From Antitrichia curtipendula (lineage: Eukaryota > Streptophyta > Bryopsida > Hypnales > Leucodontaceae): a stretch of 64,000 nt of DNA. Shown in pieces: positions 34,348 to 47,504 of this stretch (the first letter of the stretch is position 1; every line of letters begins with the position of its first letter). Below the pieces are notes generated by a model that saw only the letters and a program-made list of their open reading frames with translations, searched no databases and had not been told where the DNA came from. The stretch spans positions 41,230,001-41,294,000 of the forward strand of contig OX579635.1 in the NCBI GenBank assembly GCA_951230915.1, read 5' to 3'. A program made the position numbers and the translations under genes.

Positions 34348-35683
34348 CCTGAATGAAGCAAACAAGCCGTCAGCACCATTCCACCAAAGATGTTGAAATT
34401 GCACAAAGCCATGTGCACTTCATCTACCTTATCATTCCATCCCTCGCGATACACGTTCAATATAACACCCTGCTTAATATGCTTGTGTGGGGTACCAAGA
34501 CAATAACTATGACATTATCTAAACGCTTGAAGAAGTTCGACTGTAACTATAAGAATTGAGTTTCTAAACTATTAAATAAAGTCCTCTAGAAGGAGAAGAT
34601 AGCCATCCACATCCTTTCACAATAATTATCTTTGATTATCATCTTGTGCAAAATCCACAGGATAACAGTTTACACCCAATGCACAACTTTCAAAGTGAAA
34701 TGCACAACCAACACATTCTTGAATAAACAAAAAAAGTTGCGCTCAGCAATTAACAGCAATTCTCCGTTGATGAGACATTGCCCAACGAGTCGATACAAAC
34801 AAGAAGCTAGGTGAACCGCCCCAAAGTTTAAGCGGTTCAAGGATCAACACAAGCGAGATCTATAAAGAAAATGAATCAAACAGCAATGCATCACCTAAGA
34901 ACAGATTAATTGCGAAACTACGAAATCACCTGAAATTACTCTCGACCAAAAATTTCAAACTCCAGGCTTGATAGCGTTCTTTTGTTGTGTAAAGCATTGC
35001 CTGAGTTTCAGCACACAATGACAATGAGGAGCGAGCTAAGTTGAGCAGTAGCCATATACTGAATATATATGAGCAACCCCATCAGTTACAAAACAGAAGC
35101 AATTGCAAGAGAATGCACCGACACGAGTTACTGATCGACGAATGCAAATTTGCTTGTTATAGGCCTCCTACAATGAACTTGAATTAAAAACACAAAATAT
35201 ACTTATTAGCAAGAATGTTTCACAAGGAACTCAACCACCTGACCATGGAGAGAGATCAATCTCCACATAAGAGTCTCCTCACCCACAAGTTCCGTCTCAT
35301 ATAATAATCAAGACTATTAGTTTTTAAGATAGACTAGGACTTCTTTCCTATCTAACCCTTCAGCTTTCTATCCTTGATTCTATCTAGAACCATCCACTAA
35401 AGTAAAAGTCTTAGACATGTAAACCTCTCCAATTATATCTTATCCAAATCATCTCATATCCAAACTTTGATCTTCCACTTGCAGTTACCTAACTCTAAGT
35501 TTCACCACACTTGAATGTGATTAATTTCAATGCACTAGTCATCGAAGTGGAGTTGTCTAACTCCACTACATAAATCCATCGTTTGGAGATATCTATCTAC
35601 AAGCACTCTAGTGCCCTTGTCTTAGAGTTGTTTAACTCTAGTGCACAAATCCACCATCTAAAGATGTCTAATCATTGCTTGTC
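34348..35683 (-). other. upstream region of the F-box gene
   Basis: Probably holds the leader exon, leader intron and promoter. No further coding exon was recognised. 35.2-35.68 kb carries loose repeats of the phrase 'agttgtctaactcta...catccatc'. Confidence 0.35.
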
Positions 35684-36032
35684 CACTACACTAATGATGG
35701 TAAATAGTGTTGGCAACACTAATTACGAAGCACAACACTAAATGTCAACAATCATGTTAATGTTACCAACACTAAGTGTCAACATAGACACTATTTGTCA
35801 ACTATCAGATATCAATTTTTTACAAGTTTACACTTAATGTTACCTATTATTTCATCAAATTCCAATGAAAAAAATATAAGCTTAAACATATGAATGCCTA
35901 TCCAAATGAATATTTTATTAAATAGATAATGTTAACTCTAAATGTCAACTAATTGAAATTTAGAGTGGACGGGATAAAAGTGCAGGTAATTTTATTTACA
36001 ACATAACACTAAATACCATCATTAGTGTAGTG
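35684..36032. mobile_element. non-autonomous CACTA-type element
   Basis: CACTACACTAATGATGG at 35684-35700 is the exact reverse complement of CCATCATTAGTGTAGTG at 36016-36032. The CACTA start is diagnostic of the CACTA/En-Spm superfamily. 349 bp, no coding capacity. Repeats of AACACTAA-TGTCAAC inside resemble subterminal repeats. The 3-bp flanks (GTC and CAC) do not match. Confidence 0.75.
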
Positions 36033-37657
36033 CACATTTAATAGTCAATTTGTTTTTTCTTCAAAGGTCATGACACAATCATCATACACTCTTTCATCTA
36101 TCAATGCATTCATCCATCAAAGGTTGTGGCAAGGGTCATGACACTCCTAATAAGCTTAGATTTGGGATCCTAAAACCCTACAAGTCTTGAGGTTCCAGTT
36201 GACAAACATAAGTAATAAGAATTTGAATGAAATTTAATCTTCGAGGATGAGGATTTGAACATCCTTGGTGGTGATTGAATGATTTTGAGTTACAAACAAC
36301 ATGAGCACCTACTAAAGTAGGGACACTCATAATCTCCACATTTTTTGCTCTGGACTATTTTTATCATTAGATTGCTTGAATTTTATAGTTTTTCATTGGA
36401 AAGTAATAGGAAATTTCAATGCACCAAAGAACACATCATTCATTTGGATAGGGGAAAGCATGCTATGGCCTACCACTTTTGATGTCATGGTATTACATGT
36501 GAGGAATTAATTTATTTTAAGTGTACATAAATGAGGAGAATTACATGCATAAATTTGGTGCGATGATAGACATTACAAATGTATTCTAGGGTCCAAGTGC
36601 ATTTTTCAATTTGTACTCAATATCTAGTTTTATTCACTAATATACATGTTTTAGTTTTTATTTTATTTTCTTACTTTAAATATATATTTTAATATTTGAA
36701 ATGGTTGGAGGAAGAAACTAGTAAGATTTTACAAGTGGGCCTAATTATTATTTTTAGTTAATTCCTTCTACAAGATATATTGTGGAATTAAACAATATAA
36801 TAAATAAAAACAAACAAAATTCTTAAAATATTAATTTCAAGACAAATTAAACAATATAAAAATTTGGCCCACCTATAGAATCTTGTTAGCTTTTTTCACC
36901 AAGAATCCAAAGTGTTAAAATCTTTATTTATATTTTTTAATTGAATGTGTCAAAGCAAGTAGGCTGTAGCATGCTTTCACCTGGATACTATATGTACAAG
37001 CTATGAAGAGTCAAATTTTTTTCTATAGATGTTCGAAATTTATTTTAACAAGAATAGGAGCATAATGATTTAAGAGATGTATACAATGTGAGCATTTCAT
37101 TAAGCAGTGCCCCTAGGTACCTAGTGCATTTGGATGTCTTTATCTTATTACCATACCAAGACAGTGGACAAGGTTGATAAAAAAATATTTCTAAAAATAA
37201 ATGACAAAATTTATGAATATCAAAAATAAAAATGTGTACAAACAAACAAGACTTATAGTATTTAGGCATTTGCTGAATTTCATTTATCAACTTTAACTAA
37301 TCATTTAGTAATAAATGACCCCCTACCACTAAAGGCTACAATGTCTAAGAGGTGAAATGACAAATTATTTTTGATAAGGTTGTTAGCCAATTCAAGAGTA
37401 ATGTTCTCTAAATTCAATATTTTTATTGTCAAAGTTTTTGTGGTGTTTGTTTAAAGTAATTATTTATATTAAGTATTGTTGCTTAAGATTTTTAAAATAA
37501 TTCTTGTTTCCATCTCTTCATAAAATATGATTTTTAATCCTATTGTAAGAAAATCATTGTCAAGTGGATAGGTGGTGAGTGTTTTTAAAAGAGTACCACA
37601 TGAACTATATAAAAGATGAAGTATATCCAACTATAAGTGTTTTTGTCTATTTTTTTA
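36033..37657. other. AT-rich intergenic
   Basis: No gene, RNA or clear repeat unit recognised. Confidence 0.4.
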
Positions 37658-38591
37658 TTAACCCCTAAAGTTCCGTGACTATGTTTTCACTGAAAACGCT
37701 CACGAACTGCCATTTTTAGTACAAGTACCAAATTTTTGAAAAAAACTTTTTTTTACTCATGTAACCATAGGATCTTGTAGTATGCTGACTTGAGAATATG
37801 TGGTAAAAATTTCAGAAATTTCCACCACATGGATAGCAAGATATAAGCATTCAAAATCACTGAAATTGTTTTTTTGACCCTGCGAAAAACAGGGCAGCTG
37901 CACTTCACAAGCTCAATTTTTTATGAAAAAATGCCCAAAATGGTGGTGCTTCTTTGGATTCTTTTTTCTAAACAAGTTGGCTACATGCTTGAAAAATTTC
38001 ACATCATTTGGAATTGTACAACATATAGAAAAAAAAATAGTAAGTAGAATGAAGTAGAGAATGATTCAAAATACTAAATTGTTAAGAATTTAGGTATGAA
38101 ATTGAAAAATGCCAATCCCAATGGTTGAAATGTTGTATTAAACAATCTACATCTTATGATTTTATTTTTTTCAAAAAATATTGAAAATTGAGTAAGATAA
38201 AAGACTTCAGAGTTTATTTTAGAGTAGAGATTCCAAAACTGCCCGCAAACTAAAACGCCTCATAACTTTTGACTCATTGGTCAAAATGGAATGATTAAAA
38301 GCTTTCCATGTATAGATAGCTCTAGAAAACCAGTTTCAAATTTTCGTTTCTGAAAAAAAGTGATTTTTTCTGATCTGCCCTAACTGCCCGGATGAGAAAA
38401 AAAGTAACATATTAGGCCATAACTTTTGACTCGTATTTACAAATGTCATAAAATTTAGTTCAAATGAAAGGTACTCCTTGTCCACAACTTCTATTAAAAT
38501 TTCAGCATCAAACTTGTAAATCTCTGGCCACATGTACCTGCCCAATTTTTTTATGTTGCCAAATTCTGCAGGGTGGTCCTTTAGGGGTTAA
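37658..38591. mobile_element. complete TTAA-flanked non-autonomous element, type copy
   Basis: TTAA-CCCCTAAAG at 37658-37670 and CTTTAGGGG-TTAA at 38579-38591 are exact inverted ends, with TTAA on both outer sides as a target duplication. The interior of 926 bp has no gene. Known superfamily with TTAA duplication and CCC-starting ends: piggyBac. The interior contains a recurring phrase (cataacttttgactca...) at 38264 and 38420. Confidence 0.8.
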
Positions 38592-41500
38592 TAAGAAGTA
38601 GTGAGAAGTAATGAGACTAGTTGATTACTTGATGCTTTGCAAATTTTGCATTAAATAAGGTTTTGGATTAATTCATGTCTAAATAGTATGAAAATAATTT
38701 TTTTGCAAATATAGTTTTTTGTTTGGTATCTTGTCATTTTGTCAAGTAACAATTTATTTTGCTTCAAAAGCTCCAAATCTTTATTTCTCTCCTCCTAGAT
38801 TCTTTTAGGCAATGAATTTTTGTCTATGTCACTACTTGTAGTGGTACAAGGAATACAATGGCATTTTTATTTAATTTAATTTTTTTGAATTAGTTTCTTA
38901 ACATGGTAATCAACACAAAAAGCCATTCGACCATTTTGGCCTTTAAGAAAAATGCTAATAGGATATAAAAATAGCATCTTGGTAATCAATCTATAAGAGA
39001 GATGTAATCCACTCAAAAAAACATTCGACTATTCCAACCTTTAAAAAAAATGCTATAAGGATATAACAATAGCTTCTAGGTATTTAATTCCTAACAAAGA
39101 TGGAATCGGCATTAGATGGATGATGAACGAAATTACAAGTTACTACAAGAGCTACACAAAATCAATGATATTCATCTAAATATGTTAAAAAAAATTATAT
39201 TTTTCAATTATATGACTAGCTTGGTCAATTGGTGCTTCATAAATCCTATATAAGGCTCCTAATCAATTTGTATAGGAATTGGCAAAGAAAGAAAACCGAG
39301 AAGAAAACTTGCAAAAATGAATATCATACATTTGGATTCTTCTTGAGCTATAATTTGAACCCTTAGAAAATACGGAACTAGTCTTCTCCTATATTTTCCC
39401 TTCTACTAAGCTCTTTAAGAATGTTTTTGCACTATGAGTGCGTAACTTAATTCTAAAGTCCTAAAGTCCCTACAGGGGATTTTTGGAATTTCTGATAGGC
39501 TACTAGGCTTGTGTGATTTCAATTTTTGGCATGATTTTTTGAAACTTTTTTTGAAGATACAAAATCAGATTATCTTTATGGGAATATAATTTTTATTTTC
39601 AATCAATGCTCGAGAGAAAAATCTATACCACCCTAAATCCAAAAAGCAACTTACAGAATCAATAGACCAAAAAAGTTTATGTAATTTCTTCCACACATTC
39701 TTATACAATTCTAGTTCAAGATCCTATAGATGAATATGCAAAACATACAATTTTAAGGTATTTTTTACTTGCAATTGAAATGGTAGTTTTGAATGGTGTT
39801 TGAATTTAAAAAGGCCTTAACAGCTTTAGGGATTAGGGATTGTAGTGTGTACTATAATAATTAAAAAAATGACCGCACAAATTAACACAATATTATTAAT
39901 TTTTCAAATAAATAGGGACATCAAATATGTATGTAAGGAAGTAGAAAATGAATGTTAACAATGAATTTTTAATTTATTTTCAATGTATTAGGTTGAAGCT
40001 TATTCATTTTTTCATAATTCTAGTTTTGCCTATAATTATCAATATAAATGAAAATGAAAATGAAAATTTAATAATTTATGTAAATAAAATTAATTCAATC
40101 ATTTGTATAATATATAAAGTCAAAATATTTTGTAACTCAAAATGGTGATATAATAGAGTTAATTGTAAAAAAAATACCAATTTGGAACAAAGTTATCAAA
40201 GCAAGTGTCAAAGGAAGGTATAACTAAGAATAGTATAAAAAAAAACCAAACTCCATCGGACTTCAATTTTGGTGCACTAGGGAGTTTTGTCTTGTGTTTT
40301 TCTGGAACTCCAACTCGTGGTCCCACATTATACATACTTTACGATTAACTCTAATGATGCAAGTTGTATATTATATAAGCTTCAAACGCATTTTGAAATG
40401 GTTGCACTACAACACCCATTGCAATTGAATGGGCTTGTATATCTGAATCAGATTTATGTATGTGTTGAAGTTATGGATGCATTATGAGTACAAATTCCTT
40501 TCTAATTACTAATAATAATGCATTAAGAATCATCAAGGTTTTGTTTTTTAGAAATATATCCTTTTTTTCTCAAAACTTAAAATTAATACAAAAATTGGGG
40601 AATGATATTGCTCTTTGAGGATAAAAGAAATGATTATTCATCCATGTTTTGGATGTTACATTCATGTTTGTGAATGTGAATGCAAATGATAAATGAATAT
40701 AGCATTTTGCACTGCCCAAAAGGGAATTATAGATATAAAAGATTAAGAATCTCAATGCAATTTCTATTCAACTTTTGAATAACATTGTATAACTAGGTCA
40801 TTCTAGTCCTTCCTATGCCCCCGTGCTCGGAAGATTTTTTGCTTTGCTAGACATTTGGGAGGAACTTTTTAATTAATTCAAGCATTGGGATTGGCTAGAG
40901 AGTCATATAAGACAATTTTTTACACTATAAAGGTCTCCTTTTCAAGCTTAACAAAGTGGCCCCTACAATTTTTTTTTAAATCCCTGATTACCTAAGGCCA
41001 AGTGGTGTACTTTCAAAATGGGCTAAAAATTGCCGAGAACTGGGGCAATTGTTTTTCTCATTTTTTCTTGAGATTGGGTAGGATGTAACTGTATAATCTT
41101 GAAGTTCACATTGACAATGAGCACCTCAAAAAAATTTAGCTTATTTGACAACACGATTTACGAGATATTTAAATTTGAAGTTTTCTTTGGGTCAATAGAA
41201 ATACAAGGTTGTGCACTTTGAAGGAGCATACAATCTATGTGAGGACATTTGAAATGTTGCTTTCATATTTGTGATCTGTGAAAGATAAAAGAGTTGAGAA
41301 AGTACATGTAAAATTTCACACTTGATTCCAAGCATTTTTCAATTCATGGTGGAGCTTGCAATCACTAAAAATAGTGTTTGTAAGAAAAAAACAGAACGGG
41401 ACACTTGTCCTTTCCTTCAACACGTTGGATCTACCCTTCTTGAGGTGGGCTAGAATCACATTTGTTGGCTGACTTTTTAGTCCATGCCTAGACCAACCCC

Positions 41501-41870
41501 CCAAAATGAGTTGTAAACTAAGGTAATATACTCTTAAAGCGACCATTTAAGGGTTGTTGCACCTTTTTCACAAGCTTTCGTGGACGAAAATATTTTTAGA
41601 TCATTTTTCAGAGAAAGAAAAATAGATGTGGTACCTAACACAAGTGGTTTTGTATTTTTCCAAGCATTTTTGAATTACTTATGAATTTTCAAAGATTCAG
41701 GGCATAGGCACCTATTTGTGACCATAGGTCTTCCAAAATCTGTCCACTTGCAACTTGTAAAGAGATGTGCAGAAATCAAAGACAATGATTGGCTCTTGCA
41801 ATAGAAAAACAATTTTTTCTCAATGCATTCAATTGCTAAACTGGTCCATTTAAGGATCACCCCATCCCCA
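38592..41870. other. AT-rich intergenic with one tandem duplication
   Basis: Apart from the tandem repeat near 39.0 kb I see no gene. Frames here are short and of random composition. Confidence 0.4.
38905..39110. repeat. diverged two-copy tandem repeat of about 97 bp
   Basis: aaaaagccattcgacc...gctaataggatataaa at about 38917-38970 is repeated as aaaaacattcgact...gctataaggatataac at about 39016-39069. Confidence 0.7.
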
Positions 41871-41875
41871 TTCTT

Positions 41876-41935
41876 CACCTAAAAATAGGGGCGGTTTAAG
41901 AAGATGGGCGCTTTTAGAGCACACTACCTTACCAC
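41876..41935. repeat. fragment of the GGCTCTAAAA foldback family
   Basis: cacctaaaaataggggcggt followed by gggcgcttttagagc and taccttac matches the right end of the element at 47391-47504 and its flank. Confidence 0.4.
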
Positions 41936-42154
41936 CAAAGTGCAGAAATCAAACATCTAAACACACAGATCGAGTCCACCTAACTTTGAAAAATTCGACA
42001 AGGCCGAGTTCAACTTGGAATTTGATGAAACTACCGCCATTGGATACAAAATTCAGTCTATTTTCTAGACATCATTTTTAGTTTAAAAAAAATCAAACTC
42101 AAAATTTGCAAATTTGATCGAGGAGTGCTGAACCGGATGTCACAAGGAACTCGA

Positions 42155-43145
42155 TCAGTACTGGTTCAGTACGTATACAGTAAGCCCCACGTTCATCGAT
42201 CTGACTCACATCATTTTCTATCTCCAGAAGGTACACTCTGCTGGAGATGTGAAGGTTTGTCCGAGTATTCGCACGTCAGTTTTCATGCTTGGTTGGAGCA
42301 CCTCGATCACTGGCTCTTATACGGAAATTGTGTTCCTTGGGCTGCCATCTTGCTCTCTAGTTCATGACCTCAGTCTCCAAATACCTGTAAATAGAAAGTT
42401 TTTACAGGTGTCAAATTTTAAAGTTCAGTGGGAAATTTGAGACTCACCGGGAATTCACCGGGAATGAACACCGGGAACGCGATATGAGCTCCCTGTGGAC
42501 TCGATCACAGCAGCCTCTCTTGAAGTTGAACGCCATTGCTGCGTCAAATGGAGGCCATTATTGCTGCACTCGTGCCAACATTGGAGCGTCTCCTGCCGCG
42601 CCGCTACTGTGAAACTGCAAGCTCTGTACAGTCATGAGGAGTGTCGCAGATCGATCTTGCTTCAGAATAAGGTACTAGTGGATAATTACGTACTATTCGC
42701 ATCGGTTTATTATTAGCATATTTATCGAATACTGAGAAGTGGGGTCCTACATTGTTGTGGAGAGCTAGATCACTTTGGGTAAACAACCACCAAAACCCTC
42801 GTTGCGATCAAGTTCTTATCAGGCAAGATATCTGAAGTTAGGTCGCTATTGAAAGGATAAATGGACAACCCCATGTCCTATCAAAGATCAATGGTGATGG
42901 GCATTAGTCAAGACATGGCTACTCCACTTTTAGCAAGTCCAATCAAGCATGAGTTGTTGGTACGTAACAGGGGTCAGCTAAGGAGACGGAAACTAACTGT
43001 TTTTTTATTGAATGGGGCTCAGAATTTTGGTTGACTCGATCAGTTCGAGTCGGCATTTTTTTAATAAAAAGGAGTCATGGAGGGCGGAAGCTTGTTGCTT
43101 TGAGTTTTCTGCAGGAGATTAGGGATCGCAGTGCGTGAAGGATTC
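42155..43145. repeat. dispersed duplication, copy 2
   Basis: Second copy of 32095-33020, without the F-box coding region that adjoins copy 1. It carries an extra 100 bp at about 42380-42495 that includes three CACCGGGAA-type repeats. Confidence 0.8.
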
Positions 43146-43660
43146 GGGACACCTGTAGAAGCGGCAACCTCACGTCACCATTGCCGGAAGGAAGAGCGGG
43201 TGAGCGCCTCGATCTCGCCCCACCTCTCTGTCCAACAATAGAAGAATCGAAGGACATCCATCCCGTCCGCCGTGGAATTCTACATAAATTCATTTGTAAG
43301 TTAAATTGCTGGCACCACTTGCTAACACCAAATATGCTTTTGTGGCAAGTGTGGAGAGTTTTGGATTATATGGCCAAGCTCAAACTAGTTCTTGACATGT
43401 TGTCACTACAAAATTTGGTGAGAAGTGTCGCCATTCTTGTCTCCTAGGGAATTAGCTCTTTTGTTCAATGGTGCATTGAAATCCTCTCTTTTTCATTTGC
43501 TCATAGTGAGGCAAAGTGAAACTAAGTATGCTCAAAGCCAAAAATGATGCAATTAAGTGTGATTGCCTCTAGTTCTCTCTTCCATCTTAAGCCCTCCTAG
43601 CTAAAGTCACGAAGATGGATACCTTACGCAATTGCCCTGACTAACTAACTGGGACTTGGA
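43146..43660. other. intergenic
   Basis: A GC-richer stretch at 43150-43290 has no stable frame. Nothing else recognised. Confidence 0.3.
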
Positions 43661-43679
43661 CCTCTCCAACCTTGACATA

Positions 43680-44170
43680 ATCCCAAGCCATCGCCAGGTA
43701 ATTAGTCGAGAAATACGAAGGTCAAGGAACTGCTCATCTCCTGGACAAGACGGCGAAAGAGAGAGCGGCCGTGAACCAGTGGAGCGAGATCGAAGCCCAC
43801 AGCTTCCGAGATGCCTGTGTGCCCTTGATCAAAGGAGCTCTGCTATGCGGAAACTCTGAAACGACCTGTGAGCAAAGCAAAATTGTGAAATGCAATGAGT
43901 CGGGGTTCAACCAAGTGCTGGACAATTACGAAGCGCATCTGAGTTCGCAAGGGAGCCAAGTACCTGGCTGGGGATCAGCACTCCCTGGCGGAGACTTTCC
44001 ACACGCCGATTGTGCATTGCCTGGCGCTGCATCGTCCGGATTTCTTCGCAACGCGACCTTGTGTGTCGGCGTGGACGAAGGACATCACCACGCGTCTCTC
44101 ATTCGTGAAACGCCTCCAAATGGACTGGGAAAGGCTGCAGTCTGTAAGTTTAGAGTCTTTGGTAGGGGAT
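43680..44170 (+). pseudogene. phi-class glutathione S-transferase relic, C-terminal domain
   Basis: Read in three frames in succession, the sequence matches the last exon of plant phi GSTs: SHRQVISRE, then KYEGQGTAHLLDKTAKERAA and WSEIEAHSF, then LDNYEAHLS, then KYLAGDQHSLAE and RPCVSAWTKDIT. These are the substrate-binding helical domain; phi GSTs conjugate glutathione to electrophiles in the cytosol. Frame changes fall near 43712 and near 43945, so no full product can be made. The glutathione-binding N-terminal exons are not seen upstream. The GC level is well above the surroundings. The longest single frame is 43771-44172. Confidence 0.8.
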
Positions 44171-45855
44171 AGATTGCGTTGTGCACAGAGCATGTGAGGT
44201 AAACCGCTGGTTTGCTTTTGTTGGCCTTGTTGAAATTTTATTTTTAATTTTTTCCATAGGAAGACAATAATGATAAATGTGAGATGGGGAGAGCAATTGA
44301 AATTTTACTTCTTTGACAAATTGTGAATTTGTTATGAATTTTTGAAGTGTTTTGACGAATTGGTCCTAAAGAGTCTCTAGACTACCCTAAAACCAACAAA
44401 AAGTGTATCCATAATGGTCATCTTAGTTATTCACCAAATGTAGTCACGATATTTCCTAACATGACCACAATATGAAGATCTAAAAAAGGCACTTCTTTTG
44501 ATGAATTTACACTAAAAAGGTGGAAGTTCCTATTGTTGTCACTTTTTTACTCCATTACCATCATTCAAGATATTGATTGTGGCTGCTAATTCAACCTAAT
44601 GTATCCCAAATCTCACTTATTGAAAAAAGTTTATCATGAGTTGATGCAAGACTTTCATGACTCGTTCCCTAGGTGTCTATGATAGGTCTTTTTGGCTATC
44701 ATAGGTTGGTTTACCTTACTAACTATTGGTTCTTTTTTGGAGGGGGCAATGATTTATCACCCAAAAGTTACTCAATTTTTTTTGAAAGAATATTTGACAA
44801 TATATTTTCCAATCTTGAATAGGTGAAATCATTCAGTTGGTATCTTGGGACAATATAGCTCTATTATGGATGAATTTATACATATTTAGATGAACATGTG
44901 TATTTTTAGTCATTTTTTTTTGTTTCACCCATGTTGATGGTTGTAAATAGCTCCACCACTCCATTAGAGATTGTTTTTTGCATTGTCCAAAAATAATGAC
45001 CCTTCCCTTGATACTATCCCATGTATTGGACCTAAACTTGCCAATTTCTGTGGTCAATCACAATTTTTGCACCCCCTAGTAAATCCATGCAAAGCCTACC
45101 CGCATCATACTACCTCTTTTGAAACAAAATATTTACTATTAGGTCTAAACTACTTATAGAATAGACATTTCATTCACAATGATTCTTGGACTAGTACTAT
45201 TATGATTGAATGACTTTGTAGTACATGACAATGGTATGGAGGTGTTTATTCAATTTAGGATTCAAGAGAGCAATTTTGTTATGACAACTTTGAATGTTTC
45301 TTAAGTAAGACATAAATAATATTTTATGCTTTGGGAGGATTAATATAAGCCCACTAAAAAGATGTAATTAAAATATACCATATAAGATTAAAGGATAAAA
45401 CAACCCAACTATTCTCCCTTTGAATGTTAATCAACCATTGTGGTGAGGATTATTATATACCTTATCAAATTAAATAATGCCCTCATAGTGAAAAAATTAT
45501 CCTAAGAAAGTTTAGTAGGAGGAAAAATACCGAAGGGAGATAGTCAAAACATGTTGTTTTTGCATTAGAAAGTTTGATAATTTTTAAAATAGTGGCTTTG
45601 AGGTTGCCCATGACCTTGAGGATAGTAGAAGCTCATCATTAATTGGTCATTTGAACAAGGTATACGATGCCGATATAAGAAAATTTTGAAATCTAAGTTT
45701 CGACAACCTTCTCAAAACCTCAAATGTCCTTTAAGGATTAATGCATCCTATTTTCTATGAATTTCATATTTTTTGAAATTCTAACAACTTTGCAAAAAGT
45801 TAGAACTTCAAAGAAGTAGTAATTTTAGAGAACTTTTTGAACCCTTATATATCTT
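44171..45855. other. AT-rich intergenic
   Basis: No gene, RNA gene or repeat unit recognised. Confidence 0.4.
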
Positions 45856-46783
45856 TTAACCCCTAATAGACTAAGTTGCATTTTTTGGCAACATAGAAAC
45901 TTTGGGCAAATACGTGTAACTAGAGATTTTTATATTTTTGGCCCAAATTTTAATAGAAGATGTGCAAAAGGAATATCTTTCATGTGCACTAAATTTTAGG
46001 ACATTTGGAAATATTAGTCAAATGTTATAGCCTAACATGAGGTTTGTTTCTCAACTAGGACATTCCGAGTAGATTTGAAAAAATAACTTTTTTTAGGAAT
46101 TAAAAATTTGAAATTGTTCTTTTAGATTGATATGTATATAGAGAGCTTTTAATCATTCCATTTTGATCAATGAGTCAAAAGTTATGAAGTGTTTTAGTTT
46201 GCGGGCAGTTATGGATTCTCTACTCTAAAATAAACTTTGAAGTCCTTTATTTTATTCAGTTTTAAATATTTTTGTAAGAAAATAAAAACATAGGAAGTAT
46301 CTTATTTATTGCAAAATTGAAACCATTGGAATTTTTCAATTTCATAAATAAATTGTTAACAATTTTGTATTTGAATCATTCTCTACATCTTTCTACTTAC
46401 TATTTTTTTCCTATGTGTTGTATAATTTCAAATGATCTGAAAATTTTCAAACACGTAGAGAATTTGCTTTGAAGAATGAATCCAAAAAAGCCACACCATT
46501 TTGGACATTTTTTTCATACAAATGTGACTTTGTAAAGTGCAGCTGCCCGGATTTTTGCAAGGACCAAAAAAGGATTTTTGTCACTTAAAATGCTAATATC
46601 TCGCAATGTACATGGTGGAAAATTTTGAAATTTTTTCCATATCTTCTTGTTCTAGCATAGTACAAGATCCTATGGTTACATGTGTTTCAAAATGATATTT
46701 TTCAAAAATTTGGTACTTGTACTAGAAATGACAATTTTTGAGCGTTTTAGTTGATAACATAGTCAAAGAACTTTAGGGGTTAA
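45856..46783. mobile_element. complete TTAA-flanked element, second full copy, inverted
   Basis: TTAA-CCCCTAAT at 45856 and CTTTAGGGG-TTAA at 46771-46783. The 920-bp interior is the reverse complement of the 37658 copy with many substitutions. Shared landmarks include gtgcagctgcccgg and ggtacttgtactagaaatg. Non-coding. Confidence 0.8.
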
Positions 46784-47390
46784 TACCAAAACTGGATACC
46801 AACATTAAATGTTATGAAGTTTGCATCTAATGCAATATTGAATTTCAAAGACAAAAAGTCATATGAATTTCTATGACAATGAGAAGGTTTTTAGTTCTCT
46901 ACTAATGAGTTCTTGATCATTTACAAGTTTAGAAGAAAAAAATACAATTGCTTAGTTGAAGGCACTACTACTCAAAGCTTAAAGAGTGATTGGTAGTCCA
47001 TTTTTCTAAAAAGAGTATAAATAGAAAAACAATTATTCATTTACAATTGAAGGCAATCATAACCAACCTACACGCTTGATCCCTTAGTAGAGATCCCAAT
47101 ATAATATTCACCACAAATGAAAATTTGAGTTCATATGTGAAATTGGAACCCCCCAATTACTTGAGAGAAATCAATAAACCAACTAAAAATTAGGTTTAAG
47201 GTAACAAGTCCAGAAATCGCTCACCTAAAAGCTGAAATTGAATTTTGGGGAGGCGAAGCTTCTTGAAATAATTTTCAGTAAAATTTCCTTGAAAGACAAG
47301 TGGAATTAGCATCTAATCCAAGTCACTTCATATTTTTTGGAGCTTTGTGAAATTAGTTATAAAATTTTCAAATTTGTTGAAATGGCATAG
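46784..47390. other. AT-rich intergenic
   Basis: Nothing recognised. Confidence 0.4.
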
Positions 47391-47504
47391 GGCTCTAAAA
47401 CTGCCCACCTCCTAAAATGTACATTTTTTGTACATTGCTGAAGGGTATGAAAAAATAACATGTGTACATAGTGTACATTTGAGGATGTGGGCGGTTTTAG
47501 AGCC
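47391..47504. mobile_element. 114-bp foldback element, GGCTCTAAAA family
   Basis: GGCTCTAAAACTGCCCAC at 47391 is complementary, with one mismatch, to GTGGGCGGTTTTAGAGCC ending at 47504. The middle contains several TGTACA-type palindromes. A related copy in the opposite orientation is at 53140-53220. Confidence 0.75.
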
